A DNA stretch of 64,000 nucleotides from Salinispora mooreana (lineage in GTDB: Bacteria; Actinomycetota; Actinomycetes; Mycobacteriales; Micromonosporaceae): NCBI RefSeq assembly GCF_000379065.1, contig NZ_KB900614.1, forward strand, positions 5,014,325 to 5,078,324. Reading direction: 5' to 3'. A program made the translations under genes and the position numbers. Of this stretch, positions 1 through 8,016 are shown one piece after another. The notes beneath the pieces were generated by a model that made no database searches, had not been told where the DNA came from, and was given only the letters and a program-made list of their open reading frames with translations. Each line of letters starts with the position of its first letter. Within the stretch, counting starts at the first letter, position 1.

Positions 1-280
1 ACCCGCCACGCGTTGCCGCACGCGTCTTGCCGACGTCGACCAAGACGTTGCCGGAGTTCCAGCTGTCGACCACCTGCAAGCCCTCGTGAATCTCGCGGCG
101 CAGCTCGTAGGAGACGCCGTACTCACACGCGAAGATCTCGCGGATCACCCGGCCCACTCCACCAAGGCGGCGAAGGTCGGGTGCTTTCGGGCCGCTGTGG
201 GTAAACCGGCGCAGCACCTGCTCGTGTCTCGTCTCGTTTGAGTTGGCGGTGTTGAGTGGGGTTGACCTGTGGTTCGCCAT
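1..280 (-). pseudogene. Tn3-family transposase, C-terminal fragment (runs off left edge)
   Basis: The minus-strand frame reads HEQVLRRFTHSGPK, then REIFACEY, then REIHEGLQVVDSWNSGN. This is the conserved stretch just before the C-terminus of Tn3-family DDE transposases, where intact proteins read roughly LRRFTR.GPKHPTY...REIH.GL.VVE.WN.AN. The frame is open from an ATG at 280, but recognisable similarity begins only near 226, so the roughly 850 residues upstream are missing. The 3' part leaves the window. It is most likely a truncated relic lying beside, or inserted in, the Tn7-like element that starts 33 bases away. The similarity is seen directly; the status as a relic is inferred. Confidence 0.7.
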
Positions 281-312
281 TCGTGTTCGGTGTGGTCACT
301 GGTCATCGTCTC

Positions 313-1320
313 TCACTTGAAGTGGCGGATTTCGGGGAACGGGGTTCGGGTGAACCCCGCGTGGCGTTCGTAGAACTCGGTGCGGGTCTTCGCGTGCTTG
401 TGGCGGATCTCGTTGATCCACCGCTGGATCGGGTTGGGGACCGACTCGTAGTTGCGGCGCAGGAGGCGGGTCCAAGGCCGTTCCAGCCAGCGGGCGAAGT
501 CGGGTGGCTGGTTGAGGCGTTTCGCGACGTGTTGATAGAAGTTGGCCGTCTGGAACTCGCGGACCATCGCGATGTGGCGGCGCCATTCGAGGTCGCAGAA
601 GACCTCGGTCAGAGCGACGGCTTCGGGATAAACGAGCAGGTGGGTCGGGTTGTGCGGGGTGTGGAAGCCGGGGAGTGCCTTGCCTCGGACTTCCCAGCGT
701 TCATGTAGACGGGGAACGAGGCGATAGCTGTGGGGCGCCCAGTCCATGATGATCTGGGTGGCGCGGTGTAGCTGTCCGTAGGCCCACTGGCGGTCGCCGG
801 TGGCGGCGAGGAGTCGGCCGTAGCGGCGGTGGGCGGTGATGATCTCTGGGGTGTTGGTGAGGTCGGTCCTGTCGGCGAGCCAGACGCGGTGCTTGCGGCA
901 GAGCTTGGGGAAGTAGAGCGAGTAGACCCTGATCGTGTGCTGCGCGGGCAGCCGGGCGGCGCATTGGTCGCAGTAGTCGTGCAGGCCCCACGCCCGGGAG
1001 GGTCGGAACGCGGGAATCTCCTCGGGCAACGTGTCGTCGAGGCGGTGCAGGCCGGGGAGCGCCTTGCGGAGCCGAGCTGCCGGTATTCCGGTGAATGTCT
1101 CCAGCCGGTCCAAGGAGTGCTGGTTGACGCGGATGTCGAAGTCGTTGACCAGAGATCGGGTCAGGCCCCGGGTCGGCCGGCCCAGCGCGCCGAGCAGGAT
1201 CGTGGGGCGGGCGAGGTCGTTGGCGTCGGCCAGCCGGAAAACGTAGGAGATCACCGTCTCGCCGCGCATCGGCCGGACACGGACGGGTAGTCGCTGGGCG
1301 GTCTGCTGCCAGGTCTTCAT
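313..1320 (-). CDS. tniQ: TniQ-family transposition targeting protein
   Basis: 335 aa. TniQ/TnsD proteins link the transposase complex to target DNA in Tn7-like and Tn5053-like elements. The N-terminal region (about residues 11-50, with GETVISYVFRLADAN) has the TniQ signature. A zinc-binding cluster follows at C117-x2-C120 and C141-x2-H144. The protein is shorter than TnsD (about 500 aa), so it lacks most of the C-terminal sequence-specific DNA-binding part and is TniQ-sized. Its ATG overlaps the TniB stop by 4 nt, so it is the last gene of the tns operon. The C-terminal 190 residues are not recognisable to me. Confidence 0.9.
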   Translation of the reverse strand: MKTWQQTAQRLPVRVRPMRGETVISYVFRLADANDLARPTILLGALGRPTRGLTRSLVNDFDIRVNQHSLDRLETFTGIPAARLRKALPGLHRLDDTLPEEIPAFRPSRAWGLHDYCDQCAARLPAQHTIRVYSLYFPKLCRKHRVWLADRTDLTNTPEIITAHRRYGRLLAATGDRQWAYGQLHRATQIIMDWAPHSYRLVPRLHERWEVRGKALPGFHTPHNPTHLLVYPEAVALTEVFCDLEWRRHIAMVREFQTANFYQHVAKRLNQPPDFARWLERPWTRLLRRNYESVPNPIQRWINEIRHKHAKTRTEFYERHAGFTRTPFPEIRHFK

Positions 1321-2354
1321 TGCGGACCTGCCCGGCGTGGGCGAGGCGGCGTGAACTGGGCTTGAGCGGCGACATCGAGGATGACCGCGTCGAGATGCTT
1401 CTTGGTGATCTTCTCGGTGCCGTCGGTGATGGCATCGTTGGCGGCCTCGTGGATGAGCTGGTCGAGGCTGCCGATCATGCCGCCGGTGCGGTCGTGCAGG
1501 TAGCCGGCCTGCTCGACCAGGCTGCCGGGCTGGTGACGGTGCAGCCGTAGCGCGTGTTCCATTGCGGCGACCAGCTTGGCCCAGTCCTGCTTGTCCTGCG
1601 TGGTGCGGTGGGTGAACGGGCTGGTGTTGACCGGGATGAACCGGCCGGCGATCTGTCGGCCGCGGACACCGGAGAACATGCCGTTCTCGTCGAGGTCCAG
1701 ACCGGCATAGACAAAGGTGGCGCTAATCGTGTCGAAGAAGTATTTGAGCTGGTCGGAAGCGTTCTTGCCCTGGCGGGTGGTGAGGTCGAGGCGGTGGATC
1801 TCGTCGACGAGGACCATGCCGGTGCCGACCCGGCGCATCACCGAGGCGACGGTGTGCGCGATCGACTGTGGGCTGTCGCGGGGCGCGACGGGCAGCCCGA
1901 GGAAGATGGCCATCTCGGTGGCCAGCATCTTCGGGGTGGCGTCGGGTGGGACGACGACATAGACGACGGGGATGCGGTCTGAGACGCCGGGGCTGCGGCG
2001 TTCCAGTTCGATCTGAAACTTCTTGCCGAGCTGGGTGATCGAGGTGGACTTGCCAGTGCCGCTGGCGCCGGACACGATCAGGCCGCGGCGGCCCAGTTGC
2101 TTGCCGCGGTTGTTGATGACCAGCTTCGTGCCGGTGTGGATGACCTTCTTGATGTCCGGGGTGGCGACCAGCAGCAGCGCGGAGTGGTAGTCCTGCCGGG
2201 CCTCGTCGTAGAGATCACGCTCGAACGGCGTAAGCCGCTTCCAGTCCTCGGCCGGCAGCAGGCGGGGCGGCTCCGGGCTGATCTGCGCGACGAACGAGGC
2301 CCAGCCCTGCTTGGTGGCCAGAGGATGCCGAACGTCGGTGGAGAGCAGGCTCAT
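1317..2354 (-). CDS. tniB: TniB/TnsC-like AAA+ transposition ATPase
   Basis: 345 aa. TniB/TnsC is the ATPase that polymerises on target DNA, bridges TniQ to the DDE transposase and mediates target choice and immunity. A Walker A motif SGASGTGKST lies at about residues 95-104 and a Walker B VLVDEIHRL at 181-189. The N-terminal 90 residues are the family-typical lead-in. It overlaps tniA upstream and tniQ downstream by 4 nt each, consistent with translational coupling in one transcript. The length is normal for TniB. Confidence 0.93.
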   Translation of the reverse strand: MSLLSTDVRHPLATKQGWASFVAQISPEPPRLLPAEDWKRLTPFERDLYDEARQDYHSALLLVATPDIKKVIHTGTKLVINNRGKQLGRRGLIVSGASGTGKSTSITQLGKKFQIELERRSPGVSDRIPVVYVVVPPDATPKMLATEMAIFLGLPVAPRDSPQSIAHTVASVMRRVGTGMVLVDEIHRLDLTTRQGKNASDQLKYFFDTISATFVYAGLDLDENGMFSGVRGRQIAGRFIPVNTSPFTHRTTQDKQDWAKLVAAMEHALRLHRHQPGSLVEQAGYLHDRTGGMIGSLDQLIHEAANDAITDGTEKITKKHLDAVILDVAAQAQFTPPRPRRAGPQ

Positions 2355-4477
2355 CGACCCGCCTCCAGATCATCGGCGAACGGATCGAACAGCGCGAACG
2401 GAACGACCTCACCGACCAGCACCGGCGGCTCGTCCTGCTCGGCCTCCGCTTCGCTGGCGGGCAACGCCGGCGGCGGGTCGGCCGACGGCCCCGGCTCCGG
2501 CGCCGCGGGTGCAGCGAGCGCCGCGGTGGTCAGCTCCGGCGGCAGATGGTTGCTCATCAAATGGGCGCTGCGGGTGCGGGCCAGGGCCCGGCCGCTGCCG
2601 GATCCTTCGTCGGCCCGGCGCAGCAGCGCGGCCAGAATCACCGCGACGGTCATCTCGTTGGTGTCGTCCAGGCCCCGCTGCGCGGCAATCTTGCGGGAAG
2701 CCCGCCAGGTGAAGTCGGCGAACGGCTGCCCGACCACGCTGTAATGCGTCCAGGGAACCGTGATCCAGCCGCCGTGGTGGTGGTTGCGCACCCAGATCCG
2801 CGAGATGTCGTAGGGGTCGTAGTGGACTTCCCAACGTCCGGCGCGGCTACTGACGCCGGAGCTCTTGCGGACGTAAGGCCGCAGCTCAGGACAGTTGTAG
2901 GTGCGGTAGTCGATCTGGATTCCGCCGTCGCCGATGGCCCGCCAATCCGCCGGCAGCAGCTCGATGTAGTCCTCACCGGTCAACGCGACCGGGACGTAGC
3001 CGGCCGCGGCGACCAGCGCCGCGTAGGCGTCGTTCGGCGACGCCGCCTGGTCCGGAGTGAACGGGTGCCGTAACCCGTCATGGGGCCGGGACTGCCACCC
3101 GGCGATCACCCACTCGTCGAACAGTTCTTGCAGGTCAGGCAGCGACCAAACGGCCCGCTCAGCGACGTCGGCGCCGCGGCGGGTGACATCGCGGCCGGTG
3201 TAACCGGCGACGTGCTGGCAGAACAGCGTGTTGATCGACTCGAAGGTCCGCTCGACGATCGCCTTGTCCGTGGGCGTCTGCTGGTGCGCCGGCTGCACCG
3301 AGATGCCCAGCGTGTTCGCTGCGCGCAGGAACACCTCCGACAGGAACACCTTGCCGTGGTCGATCACGACGGTGTCCGGGACGATCACCGGCTTCGCCGC
3401 GGCCAGCGCCATCCGTGTGTCCAGGGAGATCAGCCGCTGGTGCGGGATCCGCGACGCCGACATCGCCAGCGCGGCGTCCCAGCCCGGCCGCATCAGCTCA
3501 GGGACCGTGACCCGCGCCAGCAGCAGCGCCGCGTCGACCGCCTTCGCACCGACCGGCCGCAATACGCCGGCGCAGATCGTGCGGGTCGCGATGTCGATCG
3601 CCAGAACGAGTTCGGCGCGGCCGATGACCCCGTCGTCCATGACCGCCATGACGTCCAGCGGGGTGCTGTCCATCTGGACCTGCTCACCCGGGCGGTTCGC
3701 CGTGGTCACGGCGTAGCGCCGGGCCGGCTTGTTCGCCGCCTGCCGCCGCGTCGTCGCCGCCCCGAAGGTGTACTTCCCGGCCGACAACGCTTCCAGTAAC
3801 CGGTAACAGGTCGCCCGCGACGGCATCGGCACCACACCCGGACCGTGCTCGTCGTCCAGCATCTCGCGAATCTGCCGGATCGCCCGCGACTTCGTGCCCG
3901 TCGACGTCGCCGTCTGCGCCTCGACCACCGTGGCCGCCGCCGCGACCACCCGCGCATCGACGTTTCCCGCCGGTTTGACCGCGCGCGCATACCGCGTGTC
4001 AACCAGACCCCACAGCCCCTGCTCACGATAGCGCTGCCGCATCCGCTCGACCGTGCGCACGCTCGTCCTCGTCCCAGCCGCCGTCAGCTCGACGGCCTTG
4101 GCCCGCTGCCGGGCCGCCAGCGAGTGCGTCACCGGGTCATACTCCGGGCGCGGCAGCGTGCCCTCCGGCGCGTCCGGAGCCACCCCCGTATCGACCTCAA
4201 TCAGGTGCCGTTCCCACGTCCGCGCCGCCTGCACCACCTTCTCCGGCAGCGTCTCCAGCAACCCCAGCGGGTCCACCTTCGGCGCCGGCGCCGCACCCAC
4301 CAGCTCGAAATCCTCGGCGGCCAGCAGATAGCCCAGCGCGACCACCGTGGTCTGCCCGGCAGCCGACAGCAACCGGATCACCGTGCCGGAGATCGCCACC
4401 ACGGTATGCGCGCCACCGGCGAAAACGACCCGATCACCGACACGGAGCACGCCCGGCCGCTGCATCACCGCGCTCAC
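2351..4477 (-). CDS. tniA: TnsB/TniA-like DDE transposase (Mu-type, rve fold)
   Basis: 708 aa. It binds the element ends and performs strand transfer. The N-terminal DNA-binding region (about 115-235) contains a helix-turn-helix segment, then an integrase-core fold. The catalytic residues are visible as D270 (VQMDSTPL), D373 (VIDHGKVF) and E409 (DKAIVERTF), a D-35-E spacing typical of the TnsB/MuA/TniA group. A Mu-transposase C-terminal beta-barrel follows (about 480-600). The tail after 640 is Ala/Pro/Glu-rich and probably carries the TniB contact. ATG overlaps the TnsA-like stop by 4 nt. The catalytic triad is intact, so the enzyme could be active. Confidence 0.94.
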   Translation of the reverse strand: MSAVMQRPGVLRVGDRVVFAGGAHTVVAISGTVIRLLSAAGQTTVVALGYLLAAEDFELVGAAPAPKVDPLGLLETLPEKVVQAARTWERHLIEVDTGVAPDAPEGTLPRPEYDPVTHSLAARQRAKAVELTAAGTRTSVRTVERMRQRYREQGLWGLVDTRYARAVKPAGNVDARVVAAAATVVEAQTATSTGTKSRAIRQIREMLDDEHGPGVVPMPSRATCYRLLEALSAGKYTFGAATTRRQAANKPARRYAVTTANRPGEQVQMDSTPLDVMAVMDDGVIGRAELVLAIDIATRTICAGVLRPVGAKAVDAALLLARVTVPELMRPGWDAALAMSASRIPHQRLISLDTRMALAAAKPVIVPDTVVIDHGKVFLSEVFLRAANTLGISVQPAHQQTPTDKAIVERTFESINTLFCQHVAGYTGRDVTRRGADVAERAVWSLPDLQELFDEWVIAGWQSRPHDGLRHPFTPDQAASPNDAYAALVAAAGYVPVALTGEDYIELLPADWRAIGDGGIQIDYRTYNCPELRPYVRKSSGVSSRAGRWEVHYDPYDISRIWVRNHHHGGWITVPWTHYSVVGQPFADFTWRASRKIAAQRGLDDTNEMTVAVILAALLRRADEGSGSGRALARTRSAHLMSNHLPPELTTAALAAPAAPEPGPSADPPPALPASEAEAEQDEPPVLVGEVVPFALFDPFADDLEAGR

Positions 4478-5304
4478 CGGGCCACAACCACATCAGCGGA
4501 CACGTCCGCGTCGGCCGCCGCGTGCACCAACGTGCGATCCGACAGCATCAACGCCAGATCCGCCAGCAGCAGCCGCTTCCAGAGCAGGTGGAACAACACC
4601 GGCAGCGTCCTCAACGGATCACCGGCCAGCTCGGCGCCGTCCATCAGCCGCCGCGGGCGCTGGAACGCCCGCATCAACTGGCCGGCGACCTCCGCGTCGA
4701 AACAGCGCGGATGCCGGTAACCGGCCAGCCAGCGCTGATTGGCCACCAGCACACCGTCGAGACGGTCCCAGACCGCGTACCGCCAGCCCAGCAATGCGCA
4801 GGCCCGGTCACTAATGTCGAACACCAGCCGATCATCCTGCTCGATCAACTCCAGCGGCCGGGAGTCCAGCACCAGCACCCCGCCGTCGACCGTACGCACC
4901 AGAAAATCCGGCGCATGCCGCCGCTGCCTGCCCTTGTCGCCGGTCCACAGCAGCCAGAACGGTTGCGACACCATCGCGACCACCGACGGGTCGAAGTCCA
5001 ACGCGACCAGGTGATCCCGCTCGACCCACGACTCGTATCCCACCAGCCGACCCACCGTCGCCGACCAGTACCAACCAGGGAAGTTGCGCTGCCCTCGATA
5101 CGACGGGAACGACCTCACCGGCCGCTCCAACTCGTCGACAACCTCCGGCATCCACGCCCACGGCACCTGCCGCTCCACACCATCGGCCCCGACATACACG
5201 GCCTCGTAATCGGCAAGCGCCACCCGCCCCTGGCTGATCATCGGAACATCATCCGCCATATCAACTGAGACGAATACGCAGGGCCGCCAAGTCTCGTGAG
5301 ACAC
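4474..5304 (-). CDS. TnsA-like heteromeric transposase endonuclease subunit
   Basis: 276 aa, about the size of TnsA (273 aa). In Tn7, TnsA cuts the 5' ends so that transposition is cut-and-paste. The expected restriction-like core is here: an acidic lead (ESWVERDHLVALDFDPSV, about 91-108), then HAPDF with D133, then VLVLDSRP with D147. Where Tn7 TnsA has the E/Q-x-K lysine, this protein has Ser-Arg, so the canonical catalytic Lys is replaced. I recall similar substitutions (VVDVRP-like) in actinobacterial relatives, so this is probably a lineage feature rather than recent decay. The C-terminal half is helical and presumably contacts the ATPase. It is the first gene of the four-gene operon. 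Confidence 0.85.
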   Translation of the reverse strand: MSHETWRPCVFVSVDMADDVPMISQGRVALADYEAVYVGADGVERQVPWAWMPEVVDELERPVRSFPSYRGQRNFPGWYWSATVGRLVGYESWVERDHLVALDFDPSVVAMVSQPFWLLWTGDKGRQRRHAPDFLVRTVDGGVLVLDSRPLELIEQDDRLVFDISDRACALLGWRYAVWDRLDGVLVANQRWLAGYRHPRCFDAEVAGQLMRAFQRPRRLMDGAELAGDPLRTLPVLFHLLWKRLLLADLALMLSDRTLVHAAADADVSADVVVAR

Positions 5305-5356
5305 ATGTGTTTGTGTCCACGTAGGTTTCCGAAGCTCGATCGCCGGTTACCGCAAG

Positions 5357-5920
5357 TCATACTCGGTGCGGTGTGGCTCCGTCCTGCCAGCGGTAGAGGT
5401 CGCGCAGCAGGGAAATCTCGGCGCCGTGATGGATCAGCTCCCTGTTGACGTGCAGGACCCTGTTCTCCATGGGAAACCGCTCGGGACCCACCGTGGGCGG
5501 ATTGTCCAGGTCAGCGTCCGAGAGCTCGAGGACCCCCGCGTTCCATCTCCCATACATCTCATCGAGCTGTTTCAGCGCCTCGTCAGCGGTCCCCGCGTAG
5601 GCGAATGTCTCGGAGTCGACTTCCTGGCCGCCGAAGTACCACCCGACCCGATAGCCAAGGCACGAGACGATGATGTGCGCCAGCCGCCAGGCAATCGTGG
5701 TCACCGGGGCCGGCACCGGGGCAGGGGACGCGAAGTCCACCGTCCATTCCCCCGAACCTGCCGACATCGGAGCGGCCGACGTGCCATGCGGGCGGATGCT
5801 CCAGCAGCCGCGCACCGGCTCCCAGAAGTACTCCTCGTCAGTAAGACCGTCCAGCCGCGGCCGCAGGTTCTTGCGCCAGTACCAGTCCAACTGCTCCGCG
5901 AGCCGCTCGCTTCTTGCCAT
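5357..5920 (-). CDS. DinB-superfamily protein
   Basis: 187 aa. DinB-fold proteins are four-helix bundles that bind a divalent metal through histidines; members include thiol transferases for mycothiol/bacillithiol and many of unknown role. The N-terminal LDWYWRKNLRPRLDGLTDEEYFW and the later AHIIV and HVNRELIHHGAEI motifs provide the expected His ligands. It is transcribed in the same direction as the tns operon and 53 bases before it. It lies between tnsA and the candidate transposon right end, so it may be a passenger. The substrate is unknown. Confidence 0.85.
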   Translation of the reverse strand: MARSERLAEQLDWYWRKNLRPRLDGLTDEEYFWEPVRGCWSIRPHGTSAAPMSAGSGEWTVDFASPAPVPAPVTTIAWRLAHIIVSCLGYRVGWYFGGQEVDSETFAYAGTADEALKQLDEMYGRWNAGVLELSDADLDNPPTVGPERFPMENRVLHVNRELIHHGAEISLLRDLYRWQDGATPHRV

Positions 5921-5950
5921 TGCCGCACACTACAGACCCGTCGAGCAGAC

Positions 5951-6032
5951 GGCGTCCGCCAGATCCGGTGAGACTCCGCCACCTGTACCGACAGGTCGCC
6001 TGAGACTCCGCCAGCTCAGCAGAGAACTGACA
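5951..6032. mobile_element. Candidate right end of the Tn7-like transposon with transposase-binding repeats
   Basis: Read inward from 6032 the sequence begins TGTCAGTTCTC, matching the 5'-TGT...ACA-3' termini of Tn7/Tn5053-type elements. It then shows repeats with core TGGCGGA: CTGGCGGAGTCTCA (core tccgcca on plus at 6007-6013), GTGGCGGAGTCTCA (5975-5981) and a weaker CTGGCGGACGCC (5955-5961). The spacings of 32 and 20 bp are near whole helical turns, as expected for TnsB sites. A further weak match (GACTTGGCGG on minus) sits at about 5286-5295. The left end is outside the window, so the terminal inverted repeat and target duplication cannot be checked here. Confidence 0.6.
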
Positions 6033-6070
6033 GCTCGCTCTCGGGCCGTTCCCCGTCGCAGTGCGGTGGC

Positions 6071-6170
6071 CTTCCTTATTATCTAATTATTATTACCGGT
6101 AATCCAACAATCTCTAGGATTGAGCAAAACGGACAAAATCTCGATGCATCATAATTACTGTTATGGTGTA
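6071..6170. other. AT-rich patch with 12-bp palindrome
   Basis: In a window that is otherwise very G+C-rich, this 100-base stretch is mostly A/T (runs such as ttattatctaattattatt and cataattactgttatgg). It contains the perfect palindrome ATTACCGGTAAT at 6092-6103. It begins about 40 bases outside the candidate transposon end. No gene reads through it. It could be a foreign insertion scar, a preferred target or a strong promoter; the sequence does not decide. Confidence 0.5.
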
Positions 6171-6207
6171 GCCGTGTGCGCAGCCCCGCTCGCGTCAAGG
6201 TCAACAG

Positions 6208-6295
6208 TGTCCTGGCTCGGTGCACCTGATGCGGCGCAGTGAAGTTGACGCCATGGATCGGTGGATCTGATGCCGGCCCAGTGAAAGTGATGCCG
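6208..6295. repeat. Solitary IS21-like terminus (four ~20-bp repeats)
   Basis: Starting with TGTCCTGG, four repeats of the form (C)(A/G)GTGnAnnTGATGCC occur at about 6221, 6240, 6262 and 6282, with periods of 19, 22 and 20 bases. IS21-family ends begin with TG and carry such multiple short terminal repeats with a similar GTGAAA..TGATGCC core in actinobacteria. No istA or istB reading frame follows within 300 bases, so this is a relic end. The repeats are seen; the family assignment is from recall. Confidence 0.5.
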
Positions 6296-6587
6296 TAGCG
6301 TCGCCGGTGGTGTGCTGTTGGTGCTGCGCCCTCCGCAGCCGCGTCCGCAGAGCCTGCATCGTGCTACCCGGGCGCAGCGGCGTGGGCGCCATCGCGCTGA
6401 CGCCGAAGAGTGGGCCACGGCGGAGGAGCGCGGTTTGCTGCTCGACGTGTCTGTGGAGAGGCCACTCCGGACCGGCCGCACGCATCGGCCGCGGACCTGC
6501 GGCAGCCGGCACCTCCCGAGCTCTCCGCCGATGCGCTGAACTCGACGGTGACCGCGCCCGCGGCCATGTTTCGCTTCACCGTTGCGG

Positions 6588-7925
6588 TCAGGCGTAGGCG
6601 TCCTCGAGGGCGAGGCGTCGCACGGTACGCAACGTCGATTGGAGGCTGTCGAGGTCGGTGGAGCCCAGGGCGAGGCGGATCGCCTGCGGTAGGTGCACCG
6701 TGGTGGTGAACGGCTGCGCCGTGGTGACCGAGATGTGGTGCCGCGCGAGGGTGGCGGTCAGGCGATCGGCGCGTGCGTCCTCGGGCAGCGGCAACCAGGC
6801 GAAGTAGGACGAGGGGTGGCTGATGAGCGGCAGGCCCGCCAGTTCTTGCCGGGCGAGTGCTTGGCGGGCTTTGGCGTCGTTGCGCTTCTGAGCTTCCAAC
6901 TGGTCCGCCGTGCCGTCTTCGAGCCAGCGGCAGATGATCGCGGTGGTCAGTGCCGGGGTGTTCCAGGTCGTGGCCCGGATCGCGCGTTCGAGTGCGGGCA
7001 CGGTGGGCGGCGGAGCGAGGACGAAACCGACCCGCAGGCCAGTGGCGATGCTCTTGGACAGTCCCGAGACGTAGACGGTGATCTCCGGCGCGGTCGCGGC
7101 CAGCGGCGGCGGGGGGTCCTCGACGAGGTAGGCGTAGGAGGCGTCTTCGATAATGACCGCGCCGTGCCGTCGGGCAATCTCGATCAGACGGACGCGGTCG
7201 GCCGCCGACATGACCCAGCCTAGCGGGTTGTGCAGGGTGGGCATGGTGTAGATCGCGCGCACCGGGCGGGCCGCGCACAGCTTCTCCAGGGCTTCGAGGT
7301 CCGGCCCGCCGGTGGTTGTGGGGATGGGCTGTAGGTCGAGGTGGAAGGCGTGTGCGAGCACCTTGAAGCCCGGGTAGGTGAGTGCGTCAACCACGACGAC
7401 ATCGCCGGCGTTGAGCGCGGCCATGACGGTGACGGCCAGGCCGTGCTGCGCGCCAGTGACGATGAGGATCTGATCCGCGTCGGCGGTGATTCCGCGGCGC
7501 CTCAGGTGCCGCGCGATCGAGGCTCTGTCCCGGGGGCGGCCTCGATGCGGTTGGTAGCGCAGCAGCGAGTCGAGGTCACCGGAGGTGGCTACCTCCCGCA
7601 GGGCCTGCCGTAGGAGATCGGCCTGGCCGGGCAGCGACGGATAGTTGAAGTTGAGGTCGACCACGTCCGTGGCGACTGCCTGCTGGTCGATGCCGTGGCC
7701 GACCGGAACCGCGGGGTCGCGCACGAACGTGCCGCGGCCCTGTTCCCGGCTGACCAGGCCCATCACTTCCAGTTCGGCGTACACCCGGGTCGCGGTGACC
7801 ACGGCGATGCCCTCCCGGGCGGCGAGCCCACGGTGGGTCGGCAGCCGCGTACCTGCGGCGAGCCGCCCCGCACGGATGTCGGATGCGAGCGCGTCCACCA
7901 GGGCTTTGTAACGTGCGGCTGCCAT
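6588..7925 (-). CDS. MocR-type (GntR/aminotransferase) PLP-dependent transcriptional regulator
   Basis: 445 aa from the ATG at 7925; in-frame codons further upstream cross the divergent promoter and are unlikely. A GntR-type winged HTH (residues 1-70, IRAGRLAAGTRLPTHRGLA, then GRGTFV) is joined to an aminotransferase fold-type I domain (about 90-440). The PLP lysine is K291 in GLSKSIATGLRVG, and HNPLG and VIIEDASYAY motifs are present. MocR proteins usually sense pyridoxal phosphate or an amine/amino acid and often regulate the divergent gene, here a DJ-1/PfpI protein. The 7933-7949 inverted repeat directly precedes this start. The ligand is unknown. Confidence 0.92.
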   Translation of the reverse strand: MAAARYKALVDALASDIRAGRLAAGTRLPTHRGLAAREGIAVVTATRVYAELEVMGLVSREQGRGTFVRDPAVPVGHGIDQQAVATDVVDLNFNYPSLPGQADLLRQALREVATSGDLDSLLRYQPHRGRPRDRASIARHLRRRGITADADQILIVTGAQHGLAVTVMAALNAGDVVVVDALTYPGFKVLAHAFHLDLQPIPTTTGGPDLEALEKLCAARPVRAIYTMPTLHNPLGWVMSAADRVRLIEIARRHGAVIIEDASYAYLVEDPPPPLAATAPEITVYVSGLSKSIATGLRVGFVLAPPPTVPALERAIRATTWNTPALTTAIICRWLEDGTADQLEAQKRNDAKARQALARQELAGLPLISHPSSYFAWLPLPEDARADRLTATLARHHISVTTAQPFTTTVHLPQAIRLALGSTDLDSLQSTLRTVRRLALEDAYA

Positions 7926-7932
7926 ACACCAC

Positions 7933-7949
7933 ATTGTATCCATGACAAT
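7933..7949. promoter_or_regulatory. Inverted repeat between mocR and the DJ-1/PfpI gene
   Basis: ATTGTATCCATGACAAT is a 5-bp inverted repeat with a 7-base spacer (ATTGT-N7-ACAAT), 8 bases before the MocR start and 68 bases before the divergent gene. This is a typical operator position for a divergently arranged MocR regulator. Confidence 0.5.
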
Positions 7950-8016
7950 TTTTTGACTGTCCTGTCCTCTGGCTCCTACCGTCGTCCCAGACCCGCCCAG
8001 CCGGAAGGACAGCCAC

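Noticed and set aside
313..5304. CRISPR-associated transposon
   Set aside because: The TnsA/B/C/TniQ set resembles a CAST core, but no Cas12k, Cascade genes or repeat array is visible in the window.
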